Shown here: positions 32,201 through 40,185 of the stretch, piece after piece
How positions within the stretch are numbered: the stretch's first letter is position 1
Layout: the number at the start of each line of letters is the position of its first letter
From: Paenibacillus sp.
GTDB lineage: Bacteria; Bacillota; Bacilli; Paenibacillales; Paenibacillaceae
DNA: 45,121 nt
Direction of reading: 5' to 3'
NCBI GenBank assembly: GCA_017512705.1
Contig: JAFWEX010000118.1
Span: 1-45,121, forward strand
Translations under genes and position numbers: made by a program
Notes under the pieces: model-generated
Database searches by the model: none
The model's input: the letters and a program-made list of their open reading frames with translations, nothing else
Told to the model about the DNA's origin: nothing

Positions 32201-32674
32201 ATGAAACACCCATTTCACTTAAAAGCGGTATGGAATGGCGGACGTAATAGTGAGGGTACGATTGATGCAGGAGGTTTGAAAACCGTTATTTCCATCCCGA
32301 AGGAGATGGGCGGTCCCGGTACAGGGACGAACCCGGACGAGATGCTGCTCGGGGCAGCGGCAACCTGTTACTTAATCACTCTTGCTGCCATGCTGGAGCG
32401 CTCAGAGATCACACCTGACGAGCTGACGCTGGAGTCAGAAGCGACGGTGGATGTAACGAATAACGTATTTACGTATGAACGAATTGTGCATCGACCGCGA
32501 ATTGTGCTTCCACACGATGCATCCGGGTCCGATCTGGACAAGGCTGAGCGGCTCGCGCATAAGGCTGAGGCATCCTGCATGATATCCCGTGCAGTTGCAG
32601 GCAATGTGACGATGGAGACGCATCCTGTGATTGTAACCACTGGAGCTGATAGGGATCGAACGGATTTGCAATAG
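32201..32674 (+). CDS. OsmC-family thiol peroxidase-like protein
   Basis: 157 residues of the OsmC/Ohr fold. The two active cysteines are in AATCYLITLAAML and AEASCMISRAVAGNV. The N-terminus KAVWNGGRNSEGTID and GTGTNPDEMLLGAAATC are characteristic of the SACOL1771/YhfA-like branch. It is expected to reduce organic or lipid hydroperoxides in the cytoplasm. ATG 32201 fits AAGGGG spacing best; ATG 32192 and 32195 are upstream alternatives. It is 48 bases after the DeoR gene and may be co-transcribed with it. Confidence 0.85.
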   Translation: MKHPFHLKAVWNGGRNSEGTIDAGGLKTVISIPKEMGGPGTGTNPDEMLLGAAATCYLITLAAMLERSEITPDELTLESEATVDVTNNVFTYERIVHRPRIVLPHDASGSDLDKAERLAHKAEASCMISRAVAGNVTMETHPVIVTTGADRDRTDLQ

Positions 32675-32748
32675 GGTTCGGTCTTGAACTGATTGTGATC
32701 TCGACTGAATCCCTGATTTATCTTGTGTTCTATCCGTTTGTTCGTCTG

Positions 32749-32864
32749 TCTGGAGGCTCCATGCCAGCGACAGAGCCCTTCATCGGCGGCACGAACGCCG
32801 ACTGGAGAAGCGCAGCCGAACGGCAAACGCTTCTGGTGTTCGCACGGCACCTGACCTGATCAGG
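32749..32864. other. GC-rich, hairpin-rich segment between convergent genes
   Basis: This 115-base stretch is visibly richer in G+C than its surroundings. It holds nested inverted repeats: TGGAGGCTCCA (32751-32761), CGGCG/CGCCG (32784-32800), and GAAGCG-GCCG/CGGC-CGCTTC (32807-32833). It also contains a 32-codon frame (ATG 32761, stop 32859, beginning MPATEPFIGG) with GGAGG only 4 bases upstream. No T tract exists, so it is not a standard terminator. It could be a structured RNA end, a small gene or an inserted repeat; I cannot tell which. Confidence 0.4.
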
Positions 32865-33789
32865 AAAACATCACAATCATAATCGGCAAGAAGACCATAG
32901 ATGCAGCGGTGGTCCAAAGAATGCACCGGGATACAAATTGCGGGGATGCGTTAAACTGTTCAGCTAAAATCACGGCGTTTACTGCCGTCGGCATCGAGGC
33001 AAGGATCAACAGAACAGGGAACAATGTTCCTTCAACTTGCAGTGCTTTTAGAATAAGCCAAGCCAATACGGGGGCTGCGACAAGTCGTATGACAGTCCCT
33101 GCCCAGAATGCTCTGTGAACGTTGGGTGCCCAGGGTTGTGAATCTCCTTTGGAACGCAGCATCTGTGCGCCGAGAATGGCAAGTACAATCGGAGAATAAC
33201 CAGCAGCCATCATGGAGACGCCCCCATCCAGTGCCTCAGGCAGTTGAATGCCAGAACTCCGCAGGATTATAGCAATTACTGCAGCGTAGATGGTGGGCAT
33301 CCGGAAAACGGACAGCAGCGCGTTTTTCACAGTGAACTCGGATCTTGCGGCAAAGAAAATACCTACCGTATTGACGATAATCATCTGTCCAATAACGTAT
33401 ACAGAAGCCTTGTCCAATCCAAGTTGACCAAAGGCGAGTAGTACAAGCGGGAGCCCGTAGTTCACACAGTTGGTGAATGTGGAGACAAGGGTAAGTCCTG
33501 CTTCTTCAGGTGCGCCCAGACCAAATGTTTTGCTTACCAGCTCAGCTAATGCCCAGAGGGCGATCAGGTTCAGGAGGGAGAACCAGAAGGTGCTCGTTAC
33601 ATCCGACCAAGTGATCTCTGCATGCAGCAAAGTGTGGAAGATGAGCGCTGGACTCAAAATATAGAGTGAGAACGCAGACAGCGGCCGTGTAACCCAATCT
33701 CTGAAACGTTTTAACAGAATTCCGCCAATGACTGGCAAGGAGATGGGTAAAAACACATGGTACAGCGTAATGAAAAACGAGGTAAACAA
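32860..33789 (-). CDS. AEC-family transporter
   Basis: 309-residue membrane protein with about ten hydrophobic helices, of the auxin efflux carrier (AEC/MdcF-like) family. N-terminal repeat: LPISLPVIGGILLKRF.DWVTRPLSAFSLYILSPALIF; the central unwound-helix region reads NCVNYGLPLVLLAFG; the C-terminal repeat reads TAVNAVILAEQFNASPQFVSRCILWTTAASM. Bacterial members carry malate, malonate or other carboxylates; the substrate here is unknown. The start is a TTG at 33789 with AAAGGA about 10 bases upstream. It is convergent with osmC and divergent from the lactonase gene. Confidence 0.9.
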   Translation of the reverse strand: MFTSFFITLYHVFLPISLPVIGGILLKRFRDWVTRPLSAFSLYILSPALIFHTLLHAEITWSDVTSTFWFSLLNLIALWALAELVSKTFGLGAPEEAGLTLVSTFTNCVNYGLPLVLLAFGQLGLDKASVYVIGQMIIVNTVGIFFAARSEFTVKNALLSVFRMPTIYAAVIAIILRSSGIQLPEALDGGVSMMAAGYSPIVLAILGAQMLRSKGDSQPWAPNVHRAFWAGTVIRLVAAPVLAWLILKALQVEGTLFPVLLILASMPTAVNAVILAEQFNASPQFVSRCILWTTAASMVFLPIMIVMFS

Positions 33790-33936
33790 TCTGTTCAGTC
33801 CTTTCTAGATGAAAAACCTATCTTATCATAGCAGGAAATACATATGAGTTGAATGTGAAACGGCATAATGACTGAGACTATACGTTAAATTGCTATAAAC
33901 AGTACTCGTTTTGGTAAAGAGTGGGCCGGGGTTAGA

Positions 33937-33965
33937 TTGCTATTTTGATATGGCAGATTTATTAT
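33937..33965 (+). promoter_or_regulatory. Candidate promoter of the lactonase-family gene
   Basis: TTGCTA (33937-33942), a 17-base spacer and TATTAT (33960-33965), 46 bases before the start codon. Confidence 0.5.
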
Positions 33966-34011
33966 AGAAGGGGTGCAACAAGACTACATACACATAGAGG
34001 AGGAAACTGTA

Positions 34012-35094
34012 ATGAGTGAATCTAAACGCTTGCTCGTAATGGTCGGCTCTTATGCCGAAGCGGAAAATGAGGGCATTTATGCATATGAATTAAATGAGGA
34101 TACAGGCAGTCTTGCGAAGCTGGACGGCATCGCAGGTGTGAAAAATCCAACATTCGTAAATGTGGATGCGCAAGCTAACAAGCTGTATGCCATTGGAGAA
34201 ACGGCATCTGCTGAAGGCAATAAAATGTCAGAAGCGGTGGCGCTAAGCGTTGATCCTTCCACAGGGAAATTGACAATGCTCAATCGCAATGACTCCATCT
34301 CTGCTCCACCATGTCACATTCAGCGTGACCCTTCCGGTAAATATTTGATCCTGTCCAGTTATCACGGCGGACTGGTAGGGCTTCAAGCGATCACAGACAA
34401 TGGTGAAGTTGGAGCGCTTCTGGACGAGAAGAAACATGAAGGCCAAGGGGCACATCCTGAGCGCCAGGACAAGCCACATGTGCATTCCGCATTCTTTAGC
34501 CCGGACGGTAAATATATGATGGTACAGGATCTGGGTGCAGATAAAATCGCCATCTATTCGATTAACGAGGGTACGAATGAACTGGTGCTCCACAGTGAAA
34601 CGAAAACGCATCCGGGTGCAGGACCGCGCCACTTGGCGTTCCATCCGAACGGTCAGTTTGCATATGTGATTAATGAAGTGGATTCATCTATCACATCCTA
34701 CAAATATGATGCCGCTGCAGGCACACTGACGGAAATCTCCAACGTTTCAACTCTGCCTGACGGCTATGACGGCAGTGAGAACACAACCGCAGAGATTACG
34801 GTTTCGAATGATGGCCGGTTCGTGTATGGTTCCAACCGTGGACACGATAGCATCGTGGTATTCGCGGTAGATGCAGACAAGGGCACATTGAGTCTTGTGG
34901 AGCACGTCTCTACGGAAGGACAGCACCCGCGTCATTTTGCGTTGACGCCTAATGGTAAAATGCTGATTGCAGCCAACCGTGATACGAATAACATGGTTAC
35001 CTTCACGGTGGATCAAGAGAGCGGTCGCCTGAAATATACAGGACACAGTACAGGTGTATCCAAGCCGGTATGTGTGAAACCTGTATATCTGTAA
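34012..35094 (+). CDS. Lactonase-family beta-propeller (6-phosphogluconolactonase-like)
   Basis: 360-residue seven-bladed propeller of the lactonase family (Pfam 10282; B. subtilis Pgl/YkgB type), cytoplasmic. Family marks: VGSYAEAENEGIYAYELNEDTG, NPTFVNVDAQANKLYAIGE, PCHIQRDPSGKYLILSSYHGG, HVHSAFFSPDGKYMMVQDLGADKI, GAGPRHLAFHPNG and GQHPRHFALTPNGKMLIAANRDTNN. The likely reaction is hydrolysis of 6-phosphogluconolactone in the oxidative pentose phosphate pathway. ATG 34012 is 8 nt after AGGAGG; an earlier in-frame start at 33973 precedes that site and is rejected. Confidence 0.88.
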   Translation: MSESKRLLVMVGSYAEAENEGIYAYELNEDTGSLAKLDGIAGVKNPTFVNVDAQANKLYAIGETASAEGNKMSEAVALSVDPSTGKLTMLNRNDSISAPPCHIQRDPSGKYLILSSYHGGLVGLQAITDNGEVGALLDEKKHEGQGAHPERQDKPHVHSAFFSPDGKYMMVQDLGADKIAIYSINEGTNELVLHSETKTHPGAGPRHLAFHPNGQFAYVINEVDSSITSYKYDAAAGTLTEISNVSTLPDGYDGSENTTAEITVSNDGRFVYGSNRGHDSIVVFAVDADKGTLSLVEHVSTEGQHPRHFALTPNGKMLIAANRDTNNMVTFTVDQESGRLKYTGHSTGVSKPVCVKPVYL

Positions 35095-35152
35095 AGCTTT
35101 GTATGTGAAAAGTTAGTGATCAACATCCAGCATACGCTGGGATGAAGATGGA

Positions 35153-35190
35153 GAAGAACCCTGCCGGGTAAGGCAGGGTTCTTCCTTTTT
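35153..35190 (+). terminator. Strong intrinsic terminator
   Basis: GAAGAACCCTGCC (35153-35165) pairs exactly with GGCAGGGTTCTTC (35172-35184), followed by CTTTTT. Confidence 0.93.
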
Positions 35191-35351
35191 AATAAAAGAG
35201 CAAAGGAACCTTGAAGTGGAGGAGAGCAGGGAGGGGTAGCGGATAGAAAGATGTGTTCAGTAGGTGATCGTGAATTTGATCTAGAGAGTGATGATGTAGT
35301 ATCTCCGAAATATAGTTCAGATAACAACGAGATGGTATCATTAGTTTCTTC

Positions 35352-35410
35352 GAAGTAACTACCTCACTTCAAAGTGCGTACTTCCTGAAAAGATAGTCAG
35401 GCTCTACAAT
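35352..35410 (+). promoter_or_regulatory. hxlAB promoter region with HxlR-type half-sites
   Basis: AAGT/ACTT half-sites occur at 35353, 35366, 35372 and 35380, as two inverted pairs (9-base and 4-base gaps). They end where the -35 box should be. A TACAAT -10 lies at 35405-35410, but the -35 position reads TTCCTG, a poor match. This is the layout expected for an activator such as HxlR, whose gene is 1.6 kb downstream. The region from 35191 to 35350 shows no gene or motif I can support. Confidence 0.5.
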
Positions 35411-35535
35411 GAACTTACAGCCCCAAGATACAAGATGCTGGGTTACAGCAGTGAGGAAAGTTGGCTGAAGAAATACAAGCAATCCTAATTTATATTCATT
35501 AACTCATAACTCAACAAGAAAAGGAGACATAAAAC

Positions 35536-36168
35536 ATGAAATTACAACTCGCTCTTGATTTGGTTAACATCCCGGAAGGTATCGCACTGGTTAAAGAGGT
35601 TGAATCATACATTGATATCGTAGAGATTGGCACACCGATTATTATTAATGAAGGTTTGCACGCCGTAAAAGCAATGAAAGAAGCTTATCCTAACCTGCAA
35701 GTACTTGCGGACCTGAAAATTATGGACGCTGGTGGATATGAAATTATGAAAGCAGCGGAAGCTGGCGCGGACTTGATCACTGTTCTGGGCGCAAGCAACG
35801 ATATGACCATTAAAGGCGCTGTAGAAGAGGCGAAAAAACAAAACAAAGAGGTTCTTGTAGACATGATCAACGTGCCTAACCTTGAACAACGTGCACGTGA
35901 AGTTGATGCTCTGGGCGTGGATTATATCTGTGTTCACACTGGCTATGACCTGCAAGCCGTGGGACAAAGCCCGTTCGAAGACCTGAAAACGATCAAAGCT
36001 GCCGTGAAAAATGCAAAAACCGCAGTCGCTGGTGGTATCAAACTAGACACACTACCAGAAGTAATTAAAGCACAACCTGACCTGGTTATTGTTGGCGGCG
36101 GTATTACAGGACAAGCAGATAAAGCAGCGGTAGCATCCGAAATGCAGCGTCTCGTAAAACAAGGGTAA
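35536..36168 (+). CDS. hxlA: 3-hexulose-6-phosphate synthase
   Basis: 210-residue TIM barrel of the OMP decarboxylase superfamily. It condenses formaldehyde with ribulose 5-phosphate to form hexulose 6-phosphate. Signatures: LQLALDLVNIPEGI, VEIGTPIIINEGL, LADLKIMDAGGYE (metal and catalytic Asp-x-Lys-x-x-Asp), DYICVHTGYDLQA, VAGGIKLDTLPE and LVIVGGGITGQADK (phosphate loop). GGAGA precedes the ATG. It forms an operon with hxlB (4-base gap). Role: formaldehyde detoxification or C1 assimilation, and a route to ribulose 5-phosphate. Confidence 0.95.
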   Translation: MKLQLALDLVNIPEGIALVKEVESYIDIVEIGTPIIINEGLHAVKAMKEAYPNLQVLADLKIMDAGGYEIMKAAEAGADLITVLGASNDMTIKGAVEEAKKQNKEVLVDMINVPNLEQRAREVDALGVDYICVHTGYDLQAVGQSPFEDLKTIKAAVKNAKTAVAGGIKLDTLPEVIKAQPDLVIVGGGITGQADKAAVASEMQRLVKQG

Positions 36169-36172
36169 GCTG

Positions 36173-36736
36173 ATGAGCAGCAGACAATACGCGGCAGATA
36201 TCCTGAAGGAATTGGAACGGACGTTAAGTCAGATTAACGATGACGAGATGCAGATCATGGCAGACCAGTTACTAGCTGCGGAGCGCATTTTTGTTGCTGG
36301 GGCTGGACGTTCTGGTCTGATGGGAAAAGCATTTGCAATGCGCTTGATGCAGATGGGACTTGCCGTTTACGTCGTGGGTGAGACGGTAACTCCGGGGATC
36401 AGCTCAGCTGATTACCTGCTGTTATGCTCCGGTTCCGGGGAGACAGGCAGTCTGGCCGCAATGGCGCAAAAAGCCAATCAGGCAGGAGCACCTGTAGGTT
36501 TAATCACGATTAAGCCGGAGTCTACGATTGCGCAGATGGCACAAGCGGTTGTGCGTCTGCCTGCCTCGGCGAAAGAGGATACAGCAGCAGCCGGTGCTGA
36601 TGTCACCATCCAACCTATGGGCTCCTTGTTTGAGCAAAGCCTGTTGTTATGCATGGATGCGCTGATCCTCACGATGATGGAAATGAAAGGGATGACGGGT
36701 GCTGATATGTTTAGCCGGCACGCTAACCTGGAATAG
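36173..36736 (+). CDS. hxlB: 6-phospho-3-hexuloisomerase
   Basis: 187-residue SIS-domain isomerase that turns hexulose 6-phosphate into fructose 6-phosphate, the step after hxlA. Motifs: RIFVAGAGRSGLMGKAFAMRLMQMG, ADYLLLCSGSGETGSL, GAPVGLITIKPESTIA and the C-terminal SLFEQSLLLCMDALILTMM, with a catalytic-type Glu. Normal family length. Closed by a terminator 50 bases downstream. Confidence 0.95.
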   Translation: MSSRQYAADILKELERTLSQINDDEMQIMADQLLAAERIFVAGAGRSGLMGKAFAMRLMQMGLAVYVVGETVTPGISSADYLLLCSGSGETGSLAAMAQKANQAGAPVGLITIKPESTIAQMAQAVVRLPASAKEDTAAAGADVTIQPMGSLFEQSLLLCMDALILTMMEMKGMTGADMFSRHANLE

Positions 36737-36784
36737 ATCTATCCTATCGTATAATTGTGTAAAATAATTGTAATAGAAGAAGTG

Positions 36785-36825
36785 GACCGGAGTCCTGCGC
36801 GTATGCCAGGATTGCGGTCTTTTCT
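36785..36825 (+). terminator. Terminator of hxlAB
   Basis: GACCG-TCCTG arms pair with CAGGA-CGGTC around a GC-rich loop, followed by TTTTCT. Confidence 0.8.
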
Positions 36826-36845
36826 GTCAACAAGGATGAGGAACC

Positions 36846-36873
36846 TTGCATTCAGCCCATGCTATAGTAAAAT
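36846..36873 (+). promoter_or_regulatory. Candidate promoter of hxlR
   Basis: TTGCAT (36846-36851), a 16-base spacer and TAAAAT (36868-36873). Confidence 0.4.
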
Positions 36874-36969
36874 GAAGTATTAAGGTTTGATTATGTGGCT
36901 ATGTTGACTGGCGGGGAAGCGGACCGGCGTAAAGATGTACCACTAACGAGATAAAGGGGGCTTGCAGCG

Positions 36970-37329
36970 ATGGCGGCCGAAGTCAAGGAACGCATTAATT
37001 TGAAAGAAATCAACTGTGAGAAGGAACTAACGCTAGCGGTAATCGGAGGTAAGTGGAAGCTGATTATATTGTGGCATCTGGGTCTGGAGGGCACCAAACG
37101 ATTCAGTGAATTGAAACGGTTGATTCCCCATATTACACAAAAAATGTTGACGAACCAGCTGCGGGAGCTCGAGGAAGATAAATTGGTGGAGCGGAAGGTG
37201 TACGCCGAGGTTCCGCCCCGAGTCGAATATTCACTGACCGATCATGGTCAGAGTCTGATGCCGGTACTGCACGCGATGTACAACTGGGGCAAAAATTATG
37301 GTGAAAATGTAATCTGGAAAGCCGATTAA
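36970..37329 (+). CDS. hxlR: HxlR-type transcriptional activator
   Basis: 119-residue winged-helix protein of the HxlR/DUF24 family. [55 protein letters not shown] and [19 protein letters not shown] follow B. subtilis HxlR almost word for word. The single conserved Cys in NCEKEL is the expected formaldehyde sensor. It should activate hxlAB just upstream. In B. subtilis hxlR is divergent from hxlAB; here it lies downstream in the same direction, separated by a terminator. AAAGGGGG precedes the ATG. Confidence 0.93.
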   Translation: MAAEVKERINLKEINCEKELTLAVIGGKWKLIILWHLGLEGTKRFSELKRLIPHITQKMLTNQLRELEEDKLVERKVYAEVPPRVEYSLTDHGQSLMPVLHAMYNWGKNYGENVIWKAD

Positions 37330-37338
37330 ATGATTAAA

Positions 37339-37359
37339 TGAATAGATGAATAGATGAAT
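37339..37359. repeat. Short tandem repeat, 8-base unit
   Basis: TGAATAGA occurs twice in full and once in part directly after hxlR. Simple sequence with no evident function. Confidence 0.5.
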
Positions 37360-37362
37360 CAG

Positions 37363-37404
37363 ACGCCAAATGAGCTGGATATGTCCGGCATTTGGCGTTT
37401 TTTT
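37363..37404 (+). terminator. Terminator of hxlR
   Basis: ACGCCAAATG (37363-37372) pairs with CATTTGGCGT (37389-37398), followed by T7. Confidence 0.92.
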
Positions 37405-37466
37405 GTGCGTTCAAGTCCTATTGAATATGTACAATTAAACCAAAAGTCTCATAATAAGGAGATGTC

Positions 37467-39335
37467 ATGTATCGATTGGCAGATTATGATACGATGAGAG
37501 ATATTGGAAATGCGAGGAGGATGACAAGCAAGATGGAAAAGATATTTACACGTGCCGAGGTTAATGTGGAATCGACTTGGGATCTAAGGGATTTGTTTGC
37601 CACCGATGTGGAATGGGAACAGGAGCTTACCTCACTGCCCGCTGCTGCTGCTGATATCGAAACCTTTAAAGGTACACTGGGTCAAAGTGCAGAGCAATTG
37701 CTTGCTTGTCTGGATGCTCGTGAAGCTTTGCAGGAACGGATCGGTAAAACGGCTTCTTATGCCCGTCTGAAGCAGTCAGAGGACAGTACGAACCCGGTAA
37801 ATATCGAGAACGCTGCTAAAACAGGTGAACTTTTGTCCAAACTGTCATCCAGTCTGTCTTTCGTCAATTCCGAGATCGTTTCTCTGCCGGAAGGCAAGAT
37901 CGAACAATATTTGAGAGAGCTCCCGGGTCTGGAACCTTACAAACGAAGTCTGGAGAGGCTGATAGAGGAAAAAGCTCACCGACTCACGCCTGAAACGGAG
38001 AAAGTGCTTGCTTCACTCGGTGAAGTGCTAGATTCACCTTATCGAATCTATCAGCGTGGCAAACTAGCGGATATGACTTTTGATGAAGTGCTGGATGGTG
38101 AGAATCAATCACGACCTCTATCATGGTCTTTTTACGAAAATAATTACGAGATGTCCTCAGATACCAGATTACGCCGGTCTGCTTTTGCATCCTTTAGTGA
38201 AACATTGAATAATTACAAGAATACATTTGCTGAAGGATATGCTGCTGAGGTCAAGAAACAGGTGGTGTTATCCCGCCTGCGCGGATATGAAGATGTGACG
38301 GACATGCTGCTGGCTTCGCAGGAAGTGAGCAAGGAGATGTACCATAACGTTCTGGATATTATTCAAAAGGAGCTTGCCCCGCACATGCGCAGACTGGCTG
38401 CGCTGAAAAAGCGTGAGCTTGGACTCGACAAGCTGATGTACTGTGATCTCAAGGCTCCGCTTGATCCCGAGTTCAGTCCTTCCATAACATACGATGAAGC
38501 CTGCACATTGATTCGTGAGGCGTTGGAAGTACTGGGACCTGAGTATGGCGAGATTGTCGAACGTGCCTTTAGTGAGCGTTGGGTTGATTACGCCGATAAT
38601 GCAGGCAAATCCACAGGAGCGTTCTGTTCTTCAATCTATGGCTCGCATTCTTACATCCTAATCTCTTGGGCGAATAATATGCGCGGAGCGTTCACACTGG
38701 CTCATGAGGTGGGACATGCAGGCCATTTTATGTTGGCTGGCAAATATCAGCGAATAACTAACACGCGGCCTTCTCTCTATTTTATTGAAGCCCCATCTAC
38801 AATGAACGAGATGTTGCTGGCAGATCATCTGCTACAGCGTTCTGATCATCCGAGAATGCGGCGTTGGGTTATTTTACAGTTGCTTAATACGTATTATCAC
38901 AACTTCGTTACACATCTGCTGGAGGGTGAGTTGCAGCGCAGGGTGTATGCTCTTGCCACTGACGATAAGCCGATCACGGCAAAGACGTTAAGTGAGTTGA
39001 AAGGGACGATCCTTTCCGAGTTCTGGGGTCCTGAACTAGTGGTGGACGATGGTGCTAAGCTGACGTGGATGAGACAGCCACATTATTATATGGGTCTATA
39101 TCCGTATACGTATGCAGCAGGTTTGACCGCGTCTACAGCCGCTGCACAGAAAATTAGAGAGGAAGGCCAGCCTGCGGTGGAGCGATGGCTCGAGGCGCTT
39201 AAATCTGGAGGCAGTCTGGCGCCGCAAGAACTGATGAATCTTGCAGGTGTAGATATGTCTGGACCGGAGCCGATCCGTACCGCAGTTGCTTATGTTGGCA
39301 GTCTGGTCGACGAACTTGAACGTCTGTATTCCTGA
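37467..39335 (+). CDS. M3-family oligoendopeptidase (PepF-like)
   Basis: 622-residue cytoplasmic zinc metallopeptidase that trims short peptides. The zinc motif is HEVGH in GAFTLAHEVGHAGHFMLAG, followed by the downstream Glu region PSTMNEMLLADHLL and the family markers STGAFCSSIYGSHSYILISWANN and HYYMGLYPYTYAAGL. The N-terminal helical lobe (about 30-200) is typical of PepF. ATG 37467 lies 5 nt after AAGGAG. A second GAGGAGG at 37514-37520 could serve ATG 37533, which would give a start closer to known PepF proteins (MEKIFTRAEV). Single gene. Confidence 0.92.
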   Translation: MYRLADYDTMRDIGNARRMTSKMEKIFTRAEVNVESTWDLRDLFATDVEWEQELTSLPAAAADIETFKGTLGQSAEQLLACLDAREALQERIGKTASYARLKQSEDSTNPVNIENAAKTGELLSKLSSSLSFVNSEIVSLPEGKIEQYLRELPGLEPYKRSLERLIEEKAHRLTPETEKVLASLGEVLDSPYRIYQRGKLADMTFDEVLDGENQSRPLSWSFYENNYEMSSDTRLRRSAFASFSETLNNYKNTFAEGYAAEVKKQVVLSRLRGYEDVTDMLLASQEVSKEMYHNVLDIIQKELAPHMRRLAALKKRELGLDKLMYCDLKAPLDPEFSPSITYDEACTLIREALEVLGPEYGEIVERAFSERWVDYADNAGKSTGAFCSSIYGSHSYILISWANNMRGAFTLAHEVGHAGHFMLAGKYQRITNTRPSLYFIEAPSTMNEMLLADHLLQRSDHPRMRRWVILQLLNTYYHNFVTHLLEGELQRRVYALATDDKPITAKTLSELKGTILSEFWGPELVVDDGAKLTWMRQPHYYMGLYPYTYAAGLTASTAAAQKIREEGQPAVERWLEALKSGGSLAPQELMNLAGVDMSGPEPIRTAVAYVGSLVDELERLYS

Positions 39336-39361
39336 TCCGGTTCATATAGTATACGGACAAG

Positions 39362-39384
39362 GCAGAGCAGGTAGTCTGCTCTGC
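39362..39384 (+). terminator. GC hairpin after the peptidase gene, no T tract
   Basis: GCAGAGCAG and CTGCTCTGC surround a 5-base loop. The lack of a T run makes simple intrinsic termination doubtful. Confidence 0.45.
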
Positions 39385-39450
39385 ATGAACCATCTATTGA
39401 ATAGGTGAGAGGTGAACTGTTATTTTTAGTGTGGAAAGGATCGATGTGTT

Positions 39451-39975
39451 ATGGCCGTTACGAGCATATTCTCGTCAGAAACCCCATTCAGTTTGGATGG
39501 GTTCGGTGATTTCGATGATATGAGCAGTGTGCCAGGATTTGAAGGGAATCAAAGTGGTTTTTTTTCCGGATTCAATGAGTTAGGAGCAATGGGGACCATT
39601 GTCCCTGTTTTGATCGGCATTGTGTTTGTGATTGTGGCGGGTGGTATCGTATATGCGATCTTCTCAGGAGTACGAACCTGGTCATCCAACAATGCTTCCC
39701 CTGTATTAACCCTGCATGCGAGAATCATTACTAAACGAACGGAAGTTAGGGGTGGAAGTGGGGATAGCAGAGCCACAACTAGTTATTATGCCACTTTTGA
39801 GTTCGATAATGGGGGACGGCTGGAACTACATGTTAACGGTCAGACGTATGGTATGTTAGTGGAGCAGGATCGAGGGATGCTAACTTATCAGGGTACACGA
39901 TTCAAACATTTTGAACGCGATATCCAACCTCAGCCTGGGCAGTCCGGGGCGAAGAATGAACAGTTTTATATGTGA
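39451..39975 (+). CDS. DUF2500 family membrane protein
   Basis: 174 residues. A long acidic, Gly/Phe-rich N-terminus (about 1-48) leads to one membrane helix (about 49-75, IVPVLIGIVFVIVAGGIVYAIF). A soluble beta domain follows, with VLTLHARIITKRTEVRGG, TTSYYATFEFDNGGRLELHVNGQTYGMLVEQDRGMLTYQGTRF, which matches the DUF2500 core. Function unknown. Family members I recall begin nearer the helix, so the 48-residue lead is notable. AAAGGA lies upstream of ATG 39451. Confidence 0.85.
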   Translation: MAVTSIFSSETPFSLDGFGDFDDMSSVPGFEGNQSGFFSGFNELGAMGTIVPVLIGIVFVIVAGGIVYAIFSGVRTWSSNNASPVLTLHARIITKRTEVRGGSGDSRATTSYYATFEFDNGGRLELHVNGQTYGMLVEQDRGMLTYQGTRFKHFERDIQPQPGQSGAKNEQFYM

Positions 39976-39980
39976 AAATG

Positions 39981-40019
39981 AAACGGCGGCTTCTCCCGGA
40001 AGGGAAAAGTCGTTTTCTT
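39981..40019 (+). terminator. Probable terminator after the DUF2500 gene
   Basis: AAACG..CTT.TCCC pairs with GGGA.AAG.CGTTT around GGAA, followed by TTCTTA. The stem has three small mismatches. Confidence 0.65.
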
Positions 40020-40047
40020 ATGGGTTAGGAAATCAATTCAACGGGTA

Positions 40048-40074
40048 TTCAAACGCTTACATTGGTGTTATACT
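40048..40074 (+). promoter_or_regulatory. cre box and -10 upstream of rhaB
   Basis: Positions 40048-40061, read on the minus strand, give TGTAAGCGTTTGAA, 13 of 14 matches to the CcpA cre consensus. TATACT at 40069-40074 is a plausible -10 box. The cre covers the -35 position, consistent with glucose repression of rhamnose use. Confidence 0.6.
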
Positions 40075-40098
40075 CGTAAAATAAAACAAAACAGTATG

Positions 40099-40118
40099 AA
40101 ACAAACATAAACAAACAT
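40099..40118. repeat. Tandem 10-base direct repeat upstream of rhaB
   Basis: AAACAAACAT occurs twice back to back, one helical turn apart, about 25 bases after the -10 box. It is a candidate operator for the DeoR regulator encoded downstream; inferred only from position. Confidence 0.45.
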
Positions 40119-40185
40119 ATTTAATAAACTGAAGTAAAGATTGAAAGGGTATTTCATGATAACTTGCTGAAAAGGTGGGAGAACA

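Noticed and set aside
32368-32850. Minus-strand open frame of 160 codons overlapping osmC
   Set aside because: It covers most of osmC in antisense and begins in the GC-rich hairpin segment; no ribosome site or family match.
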